DNA from: Daphnia pulex
Lineage: Eukaryota > Arthropoda > Branchiopoda > Diplostraca > Daphniidae
Direction of reading: 5' to 3'
Assembly (NCBI RefSeq): GCF_021134715.1
Contig: NC_060019.1
Span: 1,240,001 to 1,304,000 of the forward strand
Length of the DNA stretch: 64,000 bases
This document shows positions 33,554 through 44,106 of the stretch, piece by piece. The first letter of the stretch is position 1; every line of letters starts with the position of its first letter. Under the pieces are notes generated by a model. It saw only the letters and a program-made list of their open reading frames with translations, was not told the origin of the DNA and did no database searches. The translations under genes were made by a program, and so were the position numbers.

Positions 33554-35905
33554 CTAGCGAGAACCGGACTTGAGTATTTCGAAAACTGTACGGCAATTGG
33601 CTAGGGTACCCCAGATGCTGACGTATTTGTTTTCTATGGAGGGGGGATTGATGTGTACATTGTAGTCAAAGGACAATTTTCTCAACAAATATTCGTTGGA
33701 ATACTTGTTATTTCTCAAATCCAGGTTGGTGCAGTCGAAGGTCACCGTTAATTTTTCGCCGACGTCGTAGCAAGCGGCCATTCGACGTTCAGCATCTCCT
33801 CCGGTGATTAAAAGGTTGCCCTTGACAAAACTTAGCCAAACCCCATACTCTTTTTCTATCCTTTTGGCATTGCTGCCGTTTCGTCCAACAACTTTCCCGC
33901 AATCACTATTCGATATCCCATAAACGACGATTTTATCGACGTCAACTTCTCTTTTTACGGTGGTTGATTTAATGTAAAATTCAGGTAGTGCAGCCGACGG
34001 TTGCTGAGTAGATACCTTGACGGCTTTCTTTTCGACTGAGGTGCGTGCAGGAGAATTTTTCAATACGTCAGTGGTGAGAGGGTAATGTGCCTGTGGTACG
34101 GTGACCGGCGATTTCGCTTGAGATTTTGTGTAACCCGAAGTTAAAAAGGCCGTTACGACATCAGTTATTTCATATGGTGGATAGATGGGCTCTTCAGTTT
34201 GGTGATGTTGGAATACTGAGGGTAAACTTTTAGACAAGTTCACGGGTTGTGGCTCAGCAGCAGTTGCGGTGATCGATGAGTCGGCTTGAGGTTTTAATCC
34301 AGATGCTAAAAATGCAGTTACAATTTCGGTAATTTCAGCTACTGCAGGGATAGGCTCTTCAATTTGGTGGATTACCTCGTTACTACCACATCCGACGTCT
34401 GTTGTCATTTTCGATTGGATTTGTTCTTCCATTTCTGCACACTTCTGAACCGCTTCGTATTTTTCCTGGTCAAGACTTTTCACTTGATCCTGTAGGTGCT
34501 CGACCCTTTGGGTCTGTTTGTTAAGGGATAGCTGGAGTTCTTCCATTGTCACCTTACTGGATAGAACAAAACGATCGGCATCTTCGATAGTTCGCCTCAA
34601 CTGTGAATCGTTTTCGGCCAAGCGGAGATTTTCCGTTTGCAGTTCAGAAATGGTTTTATTCTTTAACTCTAGCTCACGTTTTGCCTTGGCTAACTCGTGC
34701 ACCTTGTCCAATTGTTGTTCGGCAAGGCACACCCGGAGATTTTCCAATTCATCGTTACTGGAGACAAGAAGAAGTTTGGTCTCTTCTGTTATTTGCCTTA
34801 GCCGCTGATCGTTTCGTTCCAATCTGTGATTTTCATTTTTCAATTCGGTAACTTCTTCGTTCTTAGATCGGATTTGATCCACCAGCTGCTCGACCATTTC
34901 GGTCTGTTTGTTAAGGAACAGCTGGAGTTCTTCCATTGTCACCTTACTTGATAGAACAAAACGATCGGCGTCTTCCATTTTACGCCTCAACTTTGAATCA
35001 TTTTCGGCCAAACTGAGATTTTTCGCTTCGAGTTCAGTAATGGTGTTAGTTTTTGACTCAAGCTCACGTGTAGCGACGGCCAACTTATCATGCACTTTGT
35101 CCAATTGTTGTTTAGCAAGGGAAATCCGGAGCTCCTCCAATTCCGCCTGACTGGATGCGATCAGTCTATCCCTGTCTTCAATTTTTCGCCTTAGACGCGA
35201 ATCCTCATTTGTCAAGCGGAGATTTTTCTCTGTGATGTCAGTCATTTCACGTTTGTTATTTTCGAGTTCGCTTTTGGTAGTTGCCAACTCGTCGTGTACG
35301 TTCTGAAACATTTTTAGCTTTAATGAGGAGTCTGTCAGTTGTGATTGAAGCAGACTCGACTCATTCTCCAAACGTTCTTTATCCAACACAATCAGGTTAT
35401 TCTCAATCACACTGGATGCGATAATTCTATCTCTGTCTTCGATTTTTCGCCTTAGACGAGAATCATCATTTGTCAAGCGGAGATTTTTCTCTGTGATGTC
35501 GGTAATAAGACTTTTCTGTTTTTCGAGTTTTCTTTTGGTAGTTGCTGACTCGATGCGGAATTGTCGTAACTTGGAATGGGAGTCTGTCAGTTGTGATTGA
35601 ACTAGACTCAACTCATTCGCCAAACGTTCTTTTTCCAATACAATCACGTTTTTTTCTGCCTTCAGACGAAGAAAACTTTGGTTGTTCAAGTCTTCTCCGC
35701 TGGCAGTCGAAAATCCATCGTTAATTACAGGTCGGGGAAGTGCATGCTGTTTAGTGCATACGTCAGGTTCAATATTATTCAGGTTAACAGCCGAAAGCCG
35801 AGTTTGTATTTCGGACGGTCGACTGAAGAAATCCATGATCCACATGATGATCAAATTCAAAGCAAAAGCCAATATAGTGACTGCTAGAATGTCGATCATT
35901 TTCAA
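33554..35905 (-). CDS. Membrane-anchored coiled-coil protein with C-terminal KH domain
   Basis: Single-exon frame of 783 residues. An N-terminal hydrophobic anchor (about 5-27, ILAVTILAFALNLIIMWIM) is followed by a short linker. A long coiled coil spans about 75-500, built from repeating blocks whose core is EKNLRL..(D/N)DS.LRRKIED.DR...SS. At about 515-600 a motif EEPI.P..EIT..VTAFL.SG occurs twice. The C-terminus (about 656-783) is a KH domain with VVGRNGSNAKRIEKEYGVWL (GxxG loop GRNG at 674-677) and then LLITGGDAERRMAA. A KH-like half with WGTLANCRTVFEIL follows. KH domains bind single-stranded RNA or DNA. The layout suggests a membrane-tethered RNA-binding scaffold; this is inference. It lacks introns, unlike most neighbours. 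Confidence 0.8.
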   Translation of the reverse strand: MKMIDILAVTILAFALNLIIMWIMDFFSRPSEIQTRLSAVNLNNIEPDVCTKQHALPRPVINDGFSTASGEDLNNQSFLRLKAEKNVIVLEKERLANELSLVQSQLTDSHSKLRQFRIESATTKRKLEKQKSLITDITEKNLRLTNDDSRLRRKIEDRDRIIASSVIENNLIVLDKERLENESSLLQSQLTDSSLKLKMFQNVHDELATTKSELENNKREMTDITEKNLRLTNEDSRLRRKIEDRDRLIASSQAELEELRISLAKQQLDKVHDKLAVATRELESKTNTITELEAKNLSLAENDSKLRRKMEDADRFVLSSKVTMEELQLFLNKQTEMVEQLVDQIRSKNEEVTELKNENHRLERNDQRLRQITEETKLLLVSSNDELENLRVCLAEQQLDKVHELAKAKRELELKNKTISELQTENLRLAENDSQLRRTIEDADRFVLSSKVTMEELQLSLNKQTQRVEHLQDQVKSLDQEKYEAVQKCAEMEEQIQSKMTTDVGCGSNEVIHQIEEPIPAVAEITEIVTAFLASGLKPQADSSITATAAEPQPVNLSKSLPSVFQHHQTEEPIYPPYEITDVVTAFLTSGYTKSQAKSPVTVPQAHYPLTTDVLKNSPARTSVEKKAVKVSTQQPSAALPEFYIKSTTVKREVDVDKIVVYGISNSDCGKVVGRNGSNAKRIEKEYGVWLSFVKGNLLITGGDAERRMAACYDVGEKLTVTFDCTNLDLRNNKYSNEYLLRKLSFDYNVHINPPSIENKYVSIWGTLANCRTVFEILKSGSR

Positions 35906-36830
35906 ACTGTTTGATAGTTTCCTTGCAATTAAAAACTGCGATGTTGACTATTTCCGTTTGGGTTACCTATATAGACTTGCCAGGGGAATCCCGTTTCGCA
36001 CTGTCCATTTCCACTGTTTTAATCATATTTCTAATTATGTTTATGCTATTTAATTTTTTGTATTGATTTGAAATCCTACTTTAATGTCTAACGGACATTG
36101 TTCAATTAGTTTTGAATTAATTGCATTTCATTTAAATCTTTTAATTGCATTTTGAAATTAAAGGTTTTCGGAATTCCGGTTGGGATTCAATGTTACCGGT
36201 CTGGACATGTCTGGAAAACAACAGGGCAACCATAGCGGTGAATCCACAAACTAAAGAAGATTAAAGTGTATTAAAAAATAATTTCTTAATTCTTATTACT
36301 TTTGTATGCATTGCGTTCGGTTGTACCGTGTATAATTTAATATGTTTTGAAATACGTGGGAAGTATACATTTGTATGTTTTTTTTTAATGGTTTTAGCCT
36401 AAAACATTCCACGTTAATTATTTTTGGATTCTTCTGCATCACATCAATCTGTTTCTAAGTGGGTTTGTAAAATCGTTAACGAAGCTGTTACCAAATAGCC
36501 GATAAAAATTTGTTAATGACGACAGACTAAAAGACAAGTTTCATCGCCATCTATGATTCACATTTACAACTACTGATGTGGAACAACAATAAGTCTTCGT
36601 TACGTTACGTCAGACCGCAGCCATTTTTTTGTAGCACTGATTGTGATTGTTGATTTGAAGGATGAAAGGTATCGTTAGATAATCCGTACGGCGTATTTTC
36701 CTTCCTTACAGTTTTCTTCATAAAAATGTTATTTCCTTTTTGGATTGTTAGATGTGACTGAATCTTAATTATTTGTGTGTGAATTTAGTTGTTTGTGTGG
36801 TAACCTAGCCTATTAATTTCTACTTGGAAA
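35906..36830. other. Intergenic, nothing recognised
   Basis: AT-rich upstream region of the KH gene, with no gene supported. Confidence 0.4.
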
Positions 36831-36839
36831 TTTCAGCTG

Positions 36840-37450
36840 ATCATGTGGCCTACAGTTTGCCAAGATGTCGTCTCTTTTTCCTGTACGTATCGGCTGTACG
36901 TTTTGTAAGAAACACTTCAGGTATATATGTTCAACTTTCTAACTGTGAGACTTAGTTAGTTGGTGACTATGTCTTAACTTTCCTGTTGTAGAACTTAATT
37001 TGTGTACCTTGGAAAAGCTTGCTAGTTGTAGGATCCTTAGCAACATTTATTCCGAAGGATTGTGTAGTTAACTTGAACTTCTGTCATTTTTTTGTTTTTT
37101 GTCATTTGAGATGCTGTGTCCTTGATAGTAATTGTGTTTTTTTTTTTGTGATAGACAGTCTGGTAAAGTTTGAGCTTCGTCATTGCTGCCCAATGTTAAC
37201 ATGGATTTGATGCAGCCAGCTGGTAAAGGGTGTTCTTCTTGCTACCTGTACTGCTGTGTGTTTCGTCAAATGAAGAAACATGAACAACTGTATTTCAATC
37301 AACTTTCTAATTGTCTGGCTGATTCAAAAGCTTGCTTACCGACACTGAGAGGTTTCATAGTTTACCTATACTTCTGTCATTTTTGTTGTTATTGCGAGAA
37401 TTTACTGTTGGTAGTAATTGATTTTTTAAAACCAGGATTAACCTTCAGTT
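36840..37450 (+). repeat. Inverted duplication, left arm (partner 42930-43530, minus)
   Basis: The segment 36843-36940 (gatcatgtggcct... to an AGGTAT donor-like end) aligns with the reverse complement of 43420-43510. The segment around 37209 (gatgcagccagctggtaaaggg) aligns with the reverse complement of 42964-42985. Order is collinear on opposite strands and divergence is high. Each arm holds a candidate start exon beginning MSSL and ending at a GTAT donor, so a duplicated small gene is possible. Confidence 0.55.
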
Positions 37451-37819
37451 AAAATCTTAGCTTCTCTTTCTTCTTTGTTAAAGTTTAAATCACACATTTT
37501 GTTTTTGTTTCAACTAAAGCTATCAGATATTGTTTTCAGAATATTTGGTTTAACTAAAACCACACAGCGTCATTGATTCGTCTTTTCAGACAGCATTTCC
37601 ATTCATGGTGAAAATTAAATCATTTAATTTTGGTTACAGGTTAATCGTGTATGATCGCGTAGTTGGTGTCCGCTGTGGTACGTTGTTGCAGCCTATGCTG
37701 GTGATAGATCTTTCTGCATCAAGTTCAATTGGCCGTGCTGGTGTCGTGTTACCGAAGTTGCATTATTACTTTATTAAATTAGCATTGTATCAATGTAGTG
37801 CTTTAATATGTTAAGAAGA

Positions 37820-38100
37820 AACAAAAAAGAAATATGGGGATGTGTTTATGTCAAACAAATAATAAACATGTTTTTGGGGTTGGGAAAGTAAAGTGGTGGA
37901 TGTTGGAGGGGGGAGGGAGGATATTTCAAGTTTGGATAAACCTACTAATGTATCCCTACCAATGAATCTCCAAACCCCAAAAATATATACCTTCCAATCC
38001 TTCAAACCCCTTAAATATACACCTACCAACCCTAAATCTATACCCTTAACCCTATAAACCAATGTTAAACCTTAACCATGTAATATCTGTAATAAATAAA
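37820..38100. repeat. A/C-biased low-complexity tract
   Basis: The plus strand from 37930 to 38080 is strongly A/C/T-biased with many aaaccc/accctt words and almost no G. It is not a regular telomeric array. Confidence 0.5.
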
Positions 38101-38394
38101 AAAAGATACACTATATAAACTAAGTTTTATTATCCTTTTAAATTGTTCAAAAAATTCAATAGACAGAGCGTCCGGTTCAAGACGGTTTACTACTGCACGA
38201 GTTTAAACGCAACCCGCCACCACCGCTGCGGCAATGAGACAAAAAGCGGTGGTTAAGTTTTGCGGAAATCTACATCGTCTTTGTAACTTGACTGACGGAG
38301 ATTTTCACAAAAAATAAACCATGGCTATTTGTTTCATTGGGTAGTGGGTTGCTTTGTTTTAACTCGCACATGCTGTTATAGGAAATGTCTACGG

Positions 38395-38600
38395 CCCCCA
38401 GAGATATTTATCTGGACCGAGAAGAAGAGAGAAGTACGAGGCAAGTTTTTCCGGGGAGATGTAGTCATACTAGGCTTCCGGGTTAGACTCATGACCCTCC
38501 AAAAGTTTTCATCGGATCATGCGCCTTCCAAGTCCCCGTTCGACCAGAGCCCTCCCCTCCTCCTGGTTTCACAGCGGGTGAGTGACCACCGGCGGGAGTT
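38395..38600 (+). repeat. Dispersed repeat, copy 1 (partner 62470-62690)
   Basis: Shares in order a gac(c)gagaagaagag.. block, gttagact..atgacc(c/a)tc.aaaag..ttt, tc..atcatg..ttc.aa(a)gt.ccc.(t)tcga and a closing c..ctggtt block with 62470-62690. About 200-220 bp, diverged. Confidence 0.6.
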
Positions 38601-38722
38601 AGTTAGTGGTTAGTTAGGGAAACGGGGCCACAGAAAAGAAGGGAGTCCAGATATATGCACTTGCCATTTATCTAACAACTACACAATGCACTAGTCTTGA
38701 ATTGCAGCATTCTCTCGTCAGT

Positions 38723-39015
38723 TTATAACAGTTGATGACTTGATGTCATCAGACGCGAAAGAGTTACCCTGTAAAAGCAGAATGAACATTTATTTTGATG
38801 ACAATAAAATTCAAATGAGGTTGTAGCTAAAGAAAGTAATACCTCAAATCAATAGGACCTGTGTAAGGAAGTAAACAGGGAGATTGAAGGGTAGCGGCCA
38901 ACTGGTTAGCAAACAAGGAACCTTGTTGACTGTATGGTTCTTGTCCTTTTTCTTCAAAATATGACTTCTCATCAAATCTGTCATGCCAATGTGTTAGAAA
39001 CCTGTACTGAAGAAC
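38723..39015 (-). CDS. 3' coding exons of an unidentified multi-exon gene
   Basis: Exon 38843-39015 (acceptor TTTACAG, donor GTATTA) reads an open, protein-like sequence with blocks YRFLTHWHDRFDEKSYFEEK and GSLFANQLAATLQ. It joins in phase to a terminal exon 38723-38768 (acceptor TTTTACAG) that ends with a stop. Upstream exons probably lie at about 39247-39365 and 39442-39525. One splice path there gives a short hydrophobic peptide beginning MAVCCQELSYLFFENY, but frames cannot be joined securely to the last exons. I do not recognise the product. Confidence 0.42.
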
Positions 39016-39676
39016 CTGTAAATAAAATAAAACAATAAGTCACTTTGTTTATAGTTTTTGTCATCAATGTGCTTGGCGTCTATGATCTAGAAATAATTAA
39101 ACAGTTAGTAGTGTACACTCAAAATTGGGGCATGGCTGGGATTGGCGATTTTGCAAGTCCATTACAACCAGCAGACAATTATGATGAATCCTAATAAAAG
39201 ATGAGAAGAATATATGTTTCAGCAATACTGTATTAATAAAGCTAGTAATGGTTGTTACCTGTTCCATTTTGATGGCACCTTCGGTAGAATACAATAATTT
39301 TGAACACATAAATGGTTGACAGCACAGCAGTAAGCTGCACGACCCTTTCAACACGTTTTCTCCTGTAAGTTGATGAGATACATTAAGTTTATCCAAGATC
39401 CAACATATACACGGAATAGAACACATCACCGACTATTTACAGATGAAATAACTCGAATTTACCTGTAAATACATTGGTAATTTTCGAAGAAAAGATAGCT
39501 TAATTCTTGACAGCAAACCGCCATAAGCCCAAAACTGACACAAACAATTAACACGCCATCTATTAAACACGCCTAAAAACTCATTATTAAGGACTGGACT
39601 TAAGATGCTCACAAAACTTGAAAATCGCATTTTTGTTTGCTACAACCTAGCATTCAATCTTGAGATTAGTACAGAG

Positions 39677-40066
39677 AACAAAGCTCACTTGCTGGTTTTA
39701 TGCAAATTTCCCGGAAGTATACCGGAAGTAAGTGATAGCCCCTTAACCATTGAGCTGTCATGAAAATAAACTAAATATTCGTGATCTACGTGAAATTTGG
39801 GGTCGATTAGATGTGATTTAAACGAAATCCAAAATTTGGCCAAAATCGAGAATTTTCCTGAACTATAGTTCAGGAACATTCTCAAAACCGGAAGTACGCG
39901 TACGTAGAAAAGAAAACATGAACTTTACCACAAATTTGACGAAGATCAAGAATATGTGGTTCTTTTGTGCGTCAGATGAATATTTACTGAATTACTGACA
40001 GAAATGAGAAAACCGGAAGTAGAAAATAAAAACACATTATTAAAAATCTAACAAGTGAGCTTTGTT
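39677..40066. mobile_element. MITE-like element with 15-bp perfect terminal inverted repeats
   Basis: AACAAAGCTCACTTG at 39677-39691 is matched exactly in reverse complement at 40052-40066. The 390-bp interior has no coding potential. It carries four CCGGAAGT octamers (39711, 39722, 39888, 40013) and a 22-bp perfect palindrome at 39855-39876. No clear target-site duplication is visible, so the mobile-element reading is tentative. Confidence 0.45.
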
Positions 40067-40930
40067 GGTGGAATAGTTATCGTCAGTTACCACACATAAA
40101 CTGCCGGAAAATGTTTACAGGGATGTGCAAACCATGCTGCAAAGTAACTGAAACTGACTATTTTGACAGCTGAAAATGATCAAAGGCTACGATGAAGGAA
40201 ACTTTTAAGTTATATCTATTTTGACACTTCGTTTGCGACTCGCCAGAAGGGCCTGATTTAGGAATTATTACGCAGACACAGAACAGAGTTTAAAGCAAGT
40301 ATTATTAGTAGAAAATTTAAGAAAATAAGTCAATTGTCGTCGGGTATAAAATATAATTGCAAAAAGAAAACAATACAAGACCAAGCAATAAAAATAAACT
40401 ACAGTAAAAGAATCAGAATCAGAGAAACTTACATTTTAAACGGCGTTGAATTTATTCCAAAAAAGGTAAAGAAAATCACGAAGAAAGCAGCATGAAAAGC
40501 AGCAAGAACTTTTGACGTGACAAGAAAACAAAGCGATGCCAGCGACATCTAACAAGGGTAATTGGTAGTTGCTATATACGTGTTATATCAAAGACTTTAG
40601 ACGCAAAACACATTTTGTGACTGATGCAACACGCACACACAGACAATCTCATCATTCCTCGGGGGGCGAGAGAAAAATAAGGAAGGGGTATAAATTCATA
40701 AATATATAAATCGCCAACGACGACATTTTGGGTCAATTGTCGTCGGATTGTTTCATAATCCTCCCCAAAAAAAGCTGCACAAGTTTAGAAAACATTTTTT
40801 AAAAAAGGAAATGCAGAGACAAAGAACTGCCTTCGGGTCTTTGGCCGACTCGTGGGTCATTTTTGCCAATCATTTTCAGATTTAAATCGAAAATTTGCGT
40901 GAGAGAGATTTCTGGAACACGACAAATGAA
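40067..40930. other. Intergenic, nothing recognised
   Basis: AT-rich; 3' flank of the minus-strand gene at 40935-41574. Confidence 0.4.
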
Positions 40931-40934
40931 CATC

Positions 40935-41574
40935 TTAAAAGAGAGACTGAAGGTGGGCTTGGCAGTGAATCCAGTGATCTTCCGAGATGATGTGCTCGGC
41001 CGTCCGCTTCACCCGCCCACTGCCACCGGTGGCGACCACTTGGCTGGTGGCTTCGATGCACAGGGCGACGAATCGGTTCTGACAGGAGACCTTGTCCTGG
41101 TCCAGCAACTTGCCACTGCCGCCCGTCTGCTGCTGCTGGTGTTGGTGGGACGGAGAGGAGGTGATGAGAGAGGCGGCCACTCCGGACGTCTTGGCGTCGC
41201 TGGACGTCCAGGCGTCGCAGTACGAGTCGAGTTGGCGTTCGCCACTGGGTCCGGCTCCGAAAGGAAGTGTACCGTCGACATACGGCCCATTTGTGGTAAA
41301 ATGGCAGAAAGAAACTCGTTCGATTAGTGAATTATGTGACGTTGATGAATTTCGTCCGACATTAAGCGGAAAACTGCAATCAATCGGTTCTGCCAACTCT
41401 CCTGTCCATTGACGTCCTCTCTATGGAAAAAAGGTACAAGATTACGACATCATTCAACTGGATGAAAACAAGAGACTCACTCTGTTCTTGGCAGCAGCTG
41501 AATGAACGCTTCCGGACGAAATCAGGAACCGTCAGGAACGCAGCGGTGAGGAACATCAACAAGTTGGCCATCAT
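40935..41574 (-). CDS. Candidate secreted Cys-poor protein (unknown)
   Basis: Exon 1 (41481-41574) starts ATGATGGCC and encodes a hydrophobic leader, MMANLLMFLTAAFLTVP, ending at a GTGAGT donor. Exon 2 begins at one of three overlapping AG acceptors (41416-41422). The innermost (exon start 41416) keeps the long frame open to 40935, giving 191 residues. That frame has strong G/C third-position bias, supporting coding. It shows HQHQQQQ, a Ser-rich middle and a basic GRVKR that could be a proprotein cleavage site before a 27-residue tail. A TATA-like box and initiator lie upstream (41644-41684). The family is unknown; a hormone or secreted factor precursor is possible but unproven. The N-terminal part of exon 2 may hide another intron. 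Confidence 0.55.
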
Positions 41575-41643
41575 ATTCTCATCACCTGTTCTCTTCCAAG
41601 TAGTTTGCTGAGATCGTTGTGCAAGTCTCGACACTCGGCCGGC

Positions 41644-41684
41644 AACTGAACACGTGCAGACTCGAGTCGTAGGCTTTTTAAACC
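41644..41684 (-). promoter_or_regulatory. Core promoter of the 41574 gene
   Basis: On the minus strand GGTTTAAAAAGCC (41672-41684) lies about 30 bp before a TCAGTTG initiator-like site at about 41643-41649, which is 70 bp upstream of the ATG. Confidence 0.45.
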
Positions 41685-41739
41685 TATCCTCTATGGTGAC
41701 TACCTGGATTAGTGCCGGGCAAACAAAGAACACGTAAGA

Positions 41740-42925
41740 GGCTGCCGAATATGTGAGTAGTATACAAGAGTCTTGTGTTACAGGAGGAGGAGGAGGTCGC
41801 TGCCAAAGTCTTTTACAAAAAGAAGAAGAAGATTCCGACGTCTTTCTCTGTCCCCTCTGGAGGTCGCAAACCCCCCCGCGCCCTCACTCTCTTCCTTCCT
41901 CTTTTAAAGTCAACGTGGCGCAACCAAATACGCCCATCGTCGTTAAGGTGCAACGACACGTGATGTTTTTAACGATCCCAATTCAATAGATGCAATATCT
42001 TGTGTGGCTGAACGGAAACCCAGACTTCTCGATGTCGTCACCAGACCGGAATCGTTACTGCGACAAAAATTGAAATAAAAATTTTAAAAATATGCAAAAA
42101 AGTAAGAAATGGCGTGTTGGTTGGGAGTACTTGATTCTCGTTTCTTCACGTGACGCCATGGAATTGTGTGAAGGTGATTAAAGTCACGCTGGATCAAACA
42201 CGCACTACAACCATGGCTTCCTAATTCCCCAAGTTCACGGCCAGGGAGGGGAAAGCGAATGATATACATGCCAGGCACATAACGTGAGTAATCCATCATT
42301 ATTATGGGCAACGGAATCAACACGAAAGACGGGAAGAATTGTGGTCTCTGTCACTTAATTCCTGTGTCAGTTTAGAGTTGAACTTTTGACTGAACATTGC
42401 AATAAAAAACTAGACACTTACCAATTTACAACTAATCTCTCTCGATCAAATTACCATTTCAGAAAATATTCTTGTAGCTAAGCTTCAAGTCTTGCTTCTA
42501 CAAAAACACCACCTGTATAGACTGCATGAAGATGCATCACATTATCACCATGTCCTGTTTGGAAAAAGCAAAATCATTAAATAACATATAAACCTGTACC
42601 AGATGTTAAAAAAAAATATATGTTATGGAAGACAAGAGAGAAAATAATCGTGGCAAGTTTAAATTAAAATTTAGACCAAATTAGCAGCAGCAAATTCTTA
42701 TTAAAATCACAAGACAAGTTTGTAAAAGGGAGTTGGTGTTCTAGTTTAATCTAAAAGAAAATTGCAATTCAGCACAAGCTTATCAGACAAGTCTCTTTTG
42801 ACAAAAACTCTATACCCACTACAACATTCTAATTAGACTTCAAATTACCATTTCAAGATGTATTTTTTGCTGTTACACTTGAGGTAACACTTCCCCACTT
42901 CAGGATAACACCAGAGATGTAGACT
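41740..42925. other. Intergenic, nothing recognised
   Basis: Small open frames at 41753-41989 and 42084-42323 have no support. No exon with splice evidence. Confidence 0.35.
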
Positions 42926-42929
42926 GCTT

Positions 42930-43530
42930 ACAGAAGCTGCAGCTCAACTTGACTTGAACTCCCTTTCACCAGCTGGCTGCAACAAAGCCACCTGCATCAC
43001 AGAAATGAAAATCAGAATGTGCCATCTGCTCAAATTCTTTAATAGATAAGGAAAGGGATATCTAACCTTAACATTAACTAAAAAATAAAGGCAAATTTAT
43101 ACATATTCAATCTGCATGGGATAGCATTTACTTAAGTTCAACATAAAAAATGCTAACCTCTTCATTTGGCTTACAATTACTTGATTACCTATTCATATTT
43201 CTTCTTTTCATCACATTAGTCAGAGTAGAGACCCTCACAAAAACGCAACTTCATGCAAAGGCAGTGACCACGTGGAGAAAGGCAAGATCTTTGACATGCT
43301 TTAACAAATAGATTGAAGAAGATTAGCAAATGGACTTTTCAAAAAGTGTGAACTCTTAAAGATTCACTTACTTGTTTTAAATGGTTCACTTTTGGTTCAG
43401 CTTGGTCGAATGGCGTGGAAATACCTCATCTTGTGACGAAACGTGCAAAATATAACAAGAGCAAGAGACGACATTTTGGGAAATTGTACGGCAGGCCACA
43501 TGATCAAACGGAATTGCCAAGTATAAATTC
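42930..43530 (-). repeat. Inverted duplication, right arm (partner 36840-37450)
   Basis: Reverse-complement counterpart of 36840-37450. The most conserved piece is 43420-43510 (minus: GATCATGTGGCCTGCCGT... to AGGTAT). Confidence 0.55.
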
Positions 43531-44106
43531 CAGTACACGTTACCTGTAAATTCACCAAACACAAAATTTCATTTTTAAATAACTTTGTAGAAGAAAAGCA
43601 GAAAATGTCAGGAAAGAAAGTAACCAGCATTTTGAAAACAAAAACAAACCCCCTACATCCCTAAACACTTTAATCCCTAAACACACTGGAATATTTAGCC
43701 ACCTAGTGACAGCCTTTGCAACCACGGACTGTGTTTTTGATTTCATATTTCATACTATAAAGCTTAGGGCTACCAGCTGATTCTGGATTCGAAACTCGAG
43801 AGCACGAGAGGTTGTGATTGCGTGACTGTAGCATCGTGATTGTTAGATTGTGTATCGTGAATTCGTGACTGTAGTGACTGCTTATGACGGAATTGACTCG
43901 AAGTTCGTACTCGTACCTTCCTGGTTGAGAAAAAGTTTGAAATACCTTGACTTTGCTCGAGTACCACAGTTGGCAGTTGCTCGAGTATTGAAGACTTAAA
44001 ATTTTTCTTCAGTTTCTCATTACGTAATATTATTCTACTGGTTTTTGTCAAGCTGTCATAATTAACCGTGATTCATTTGTGTTTCTTAGATTCAGTGAGT
44101 GAAAAA

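Noticed and set aside
37930..38080. Possible interstitial telomeric tract (aaccctaa words)
   Set aside because: No regular period; the words vary and do not form TTAGG or TTAGGG arrays.
40863..41327. Plus-strand 154-codon frame opposite the secreted-protein gene
   Set aside because: GC-rich antisense shadow. The minus strand has the promoter, signal peptide, splice donor and GC3 bias.
44068..44106. Upstream extension of the SANT-like frame
   Set aside because: It begins at GTG; the first ATG is at 44107.
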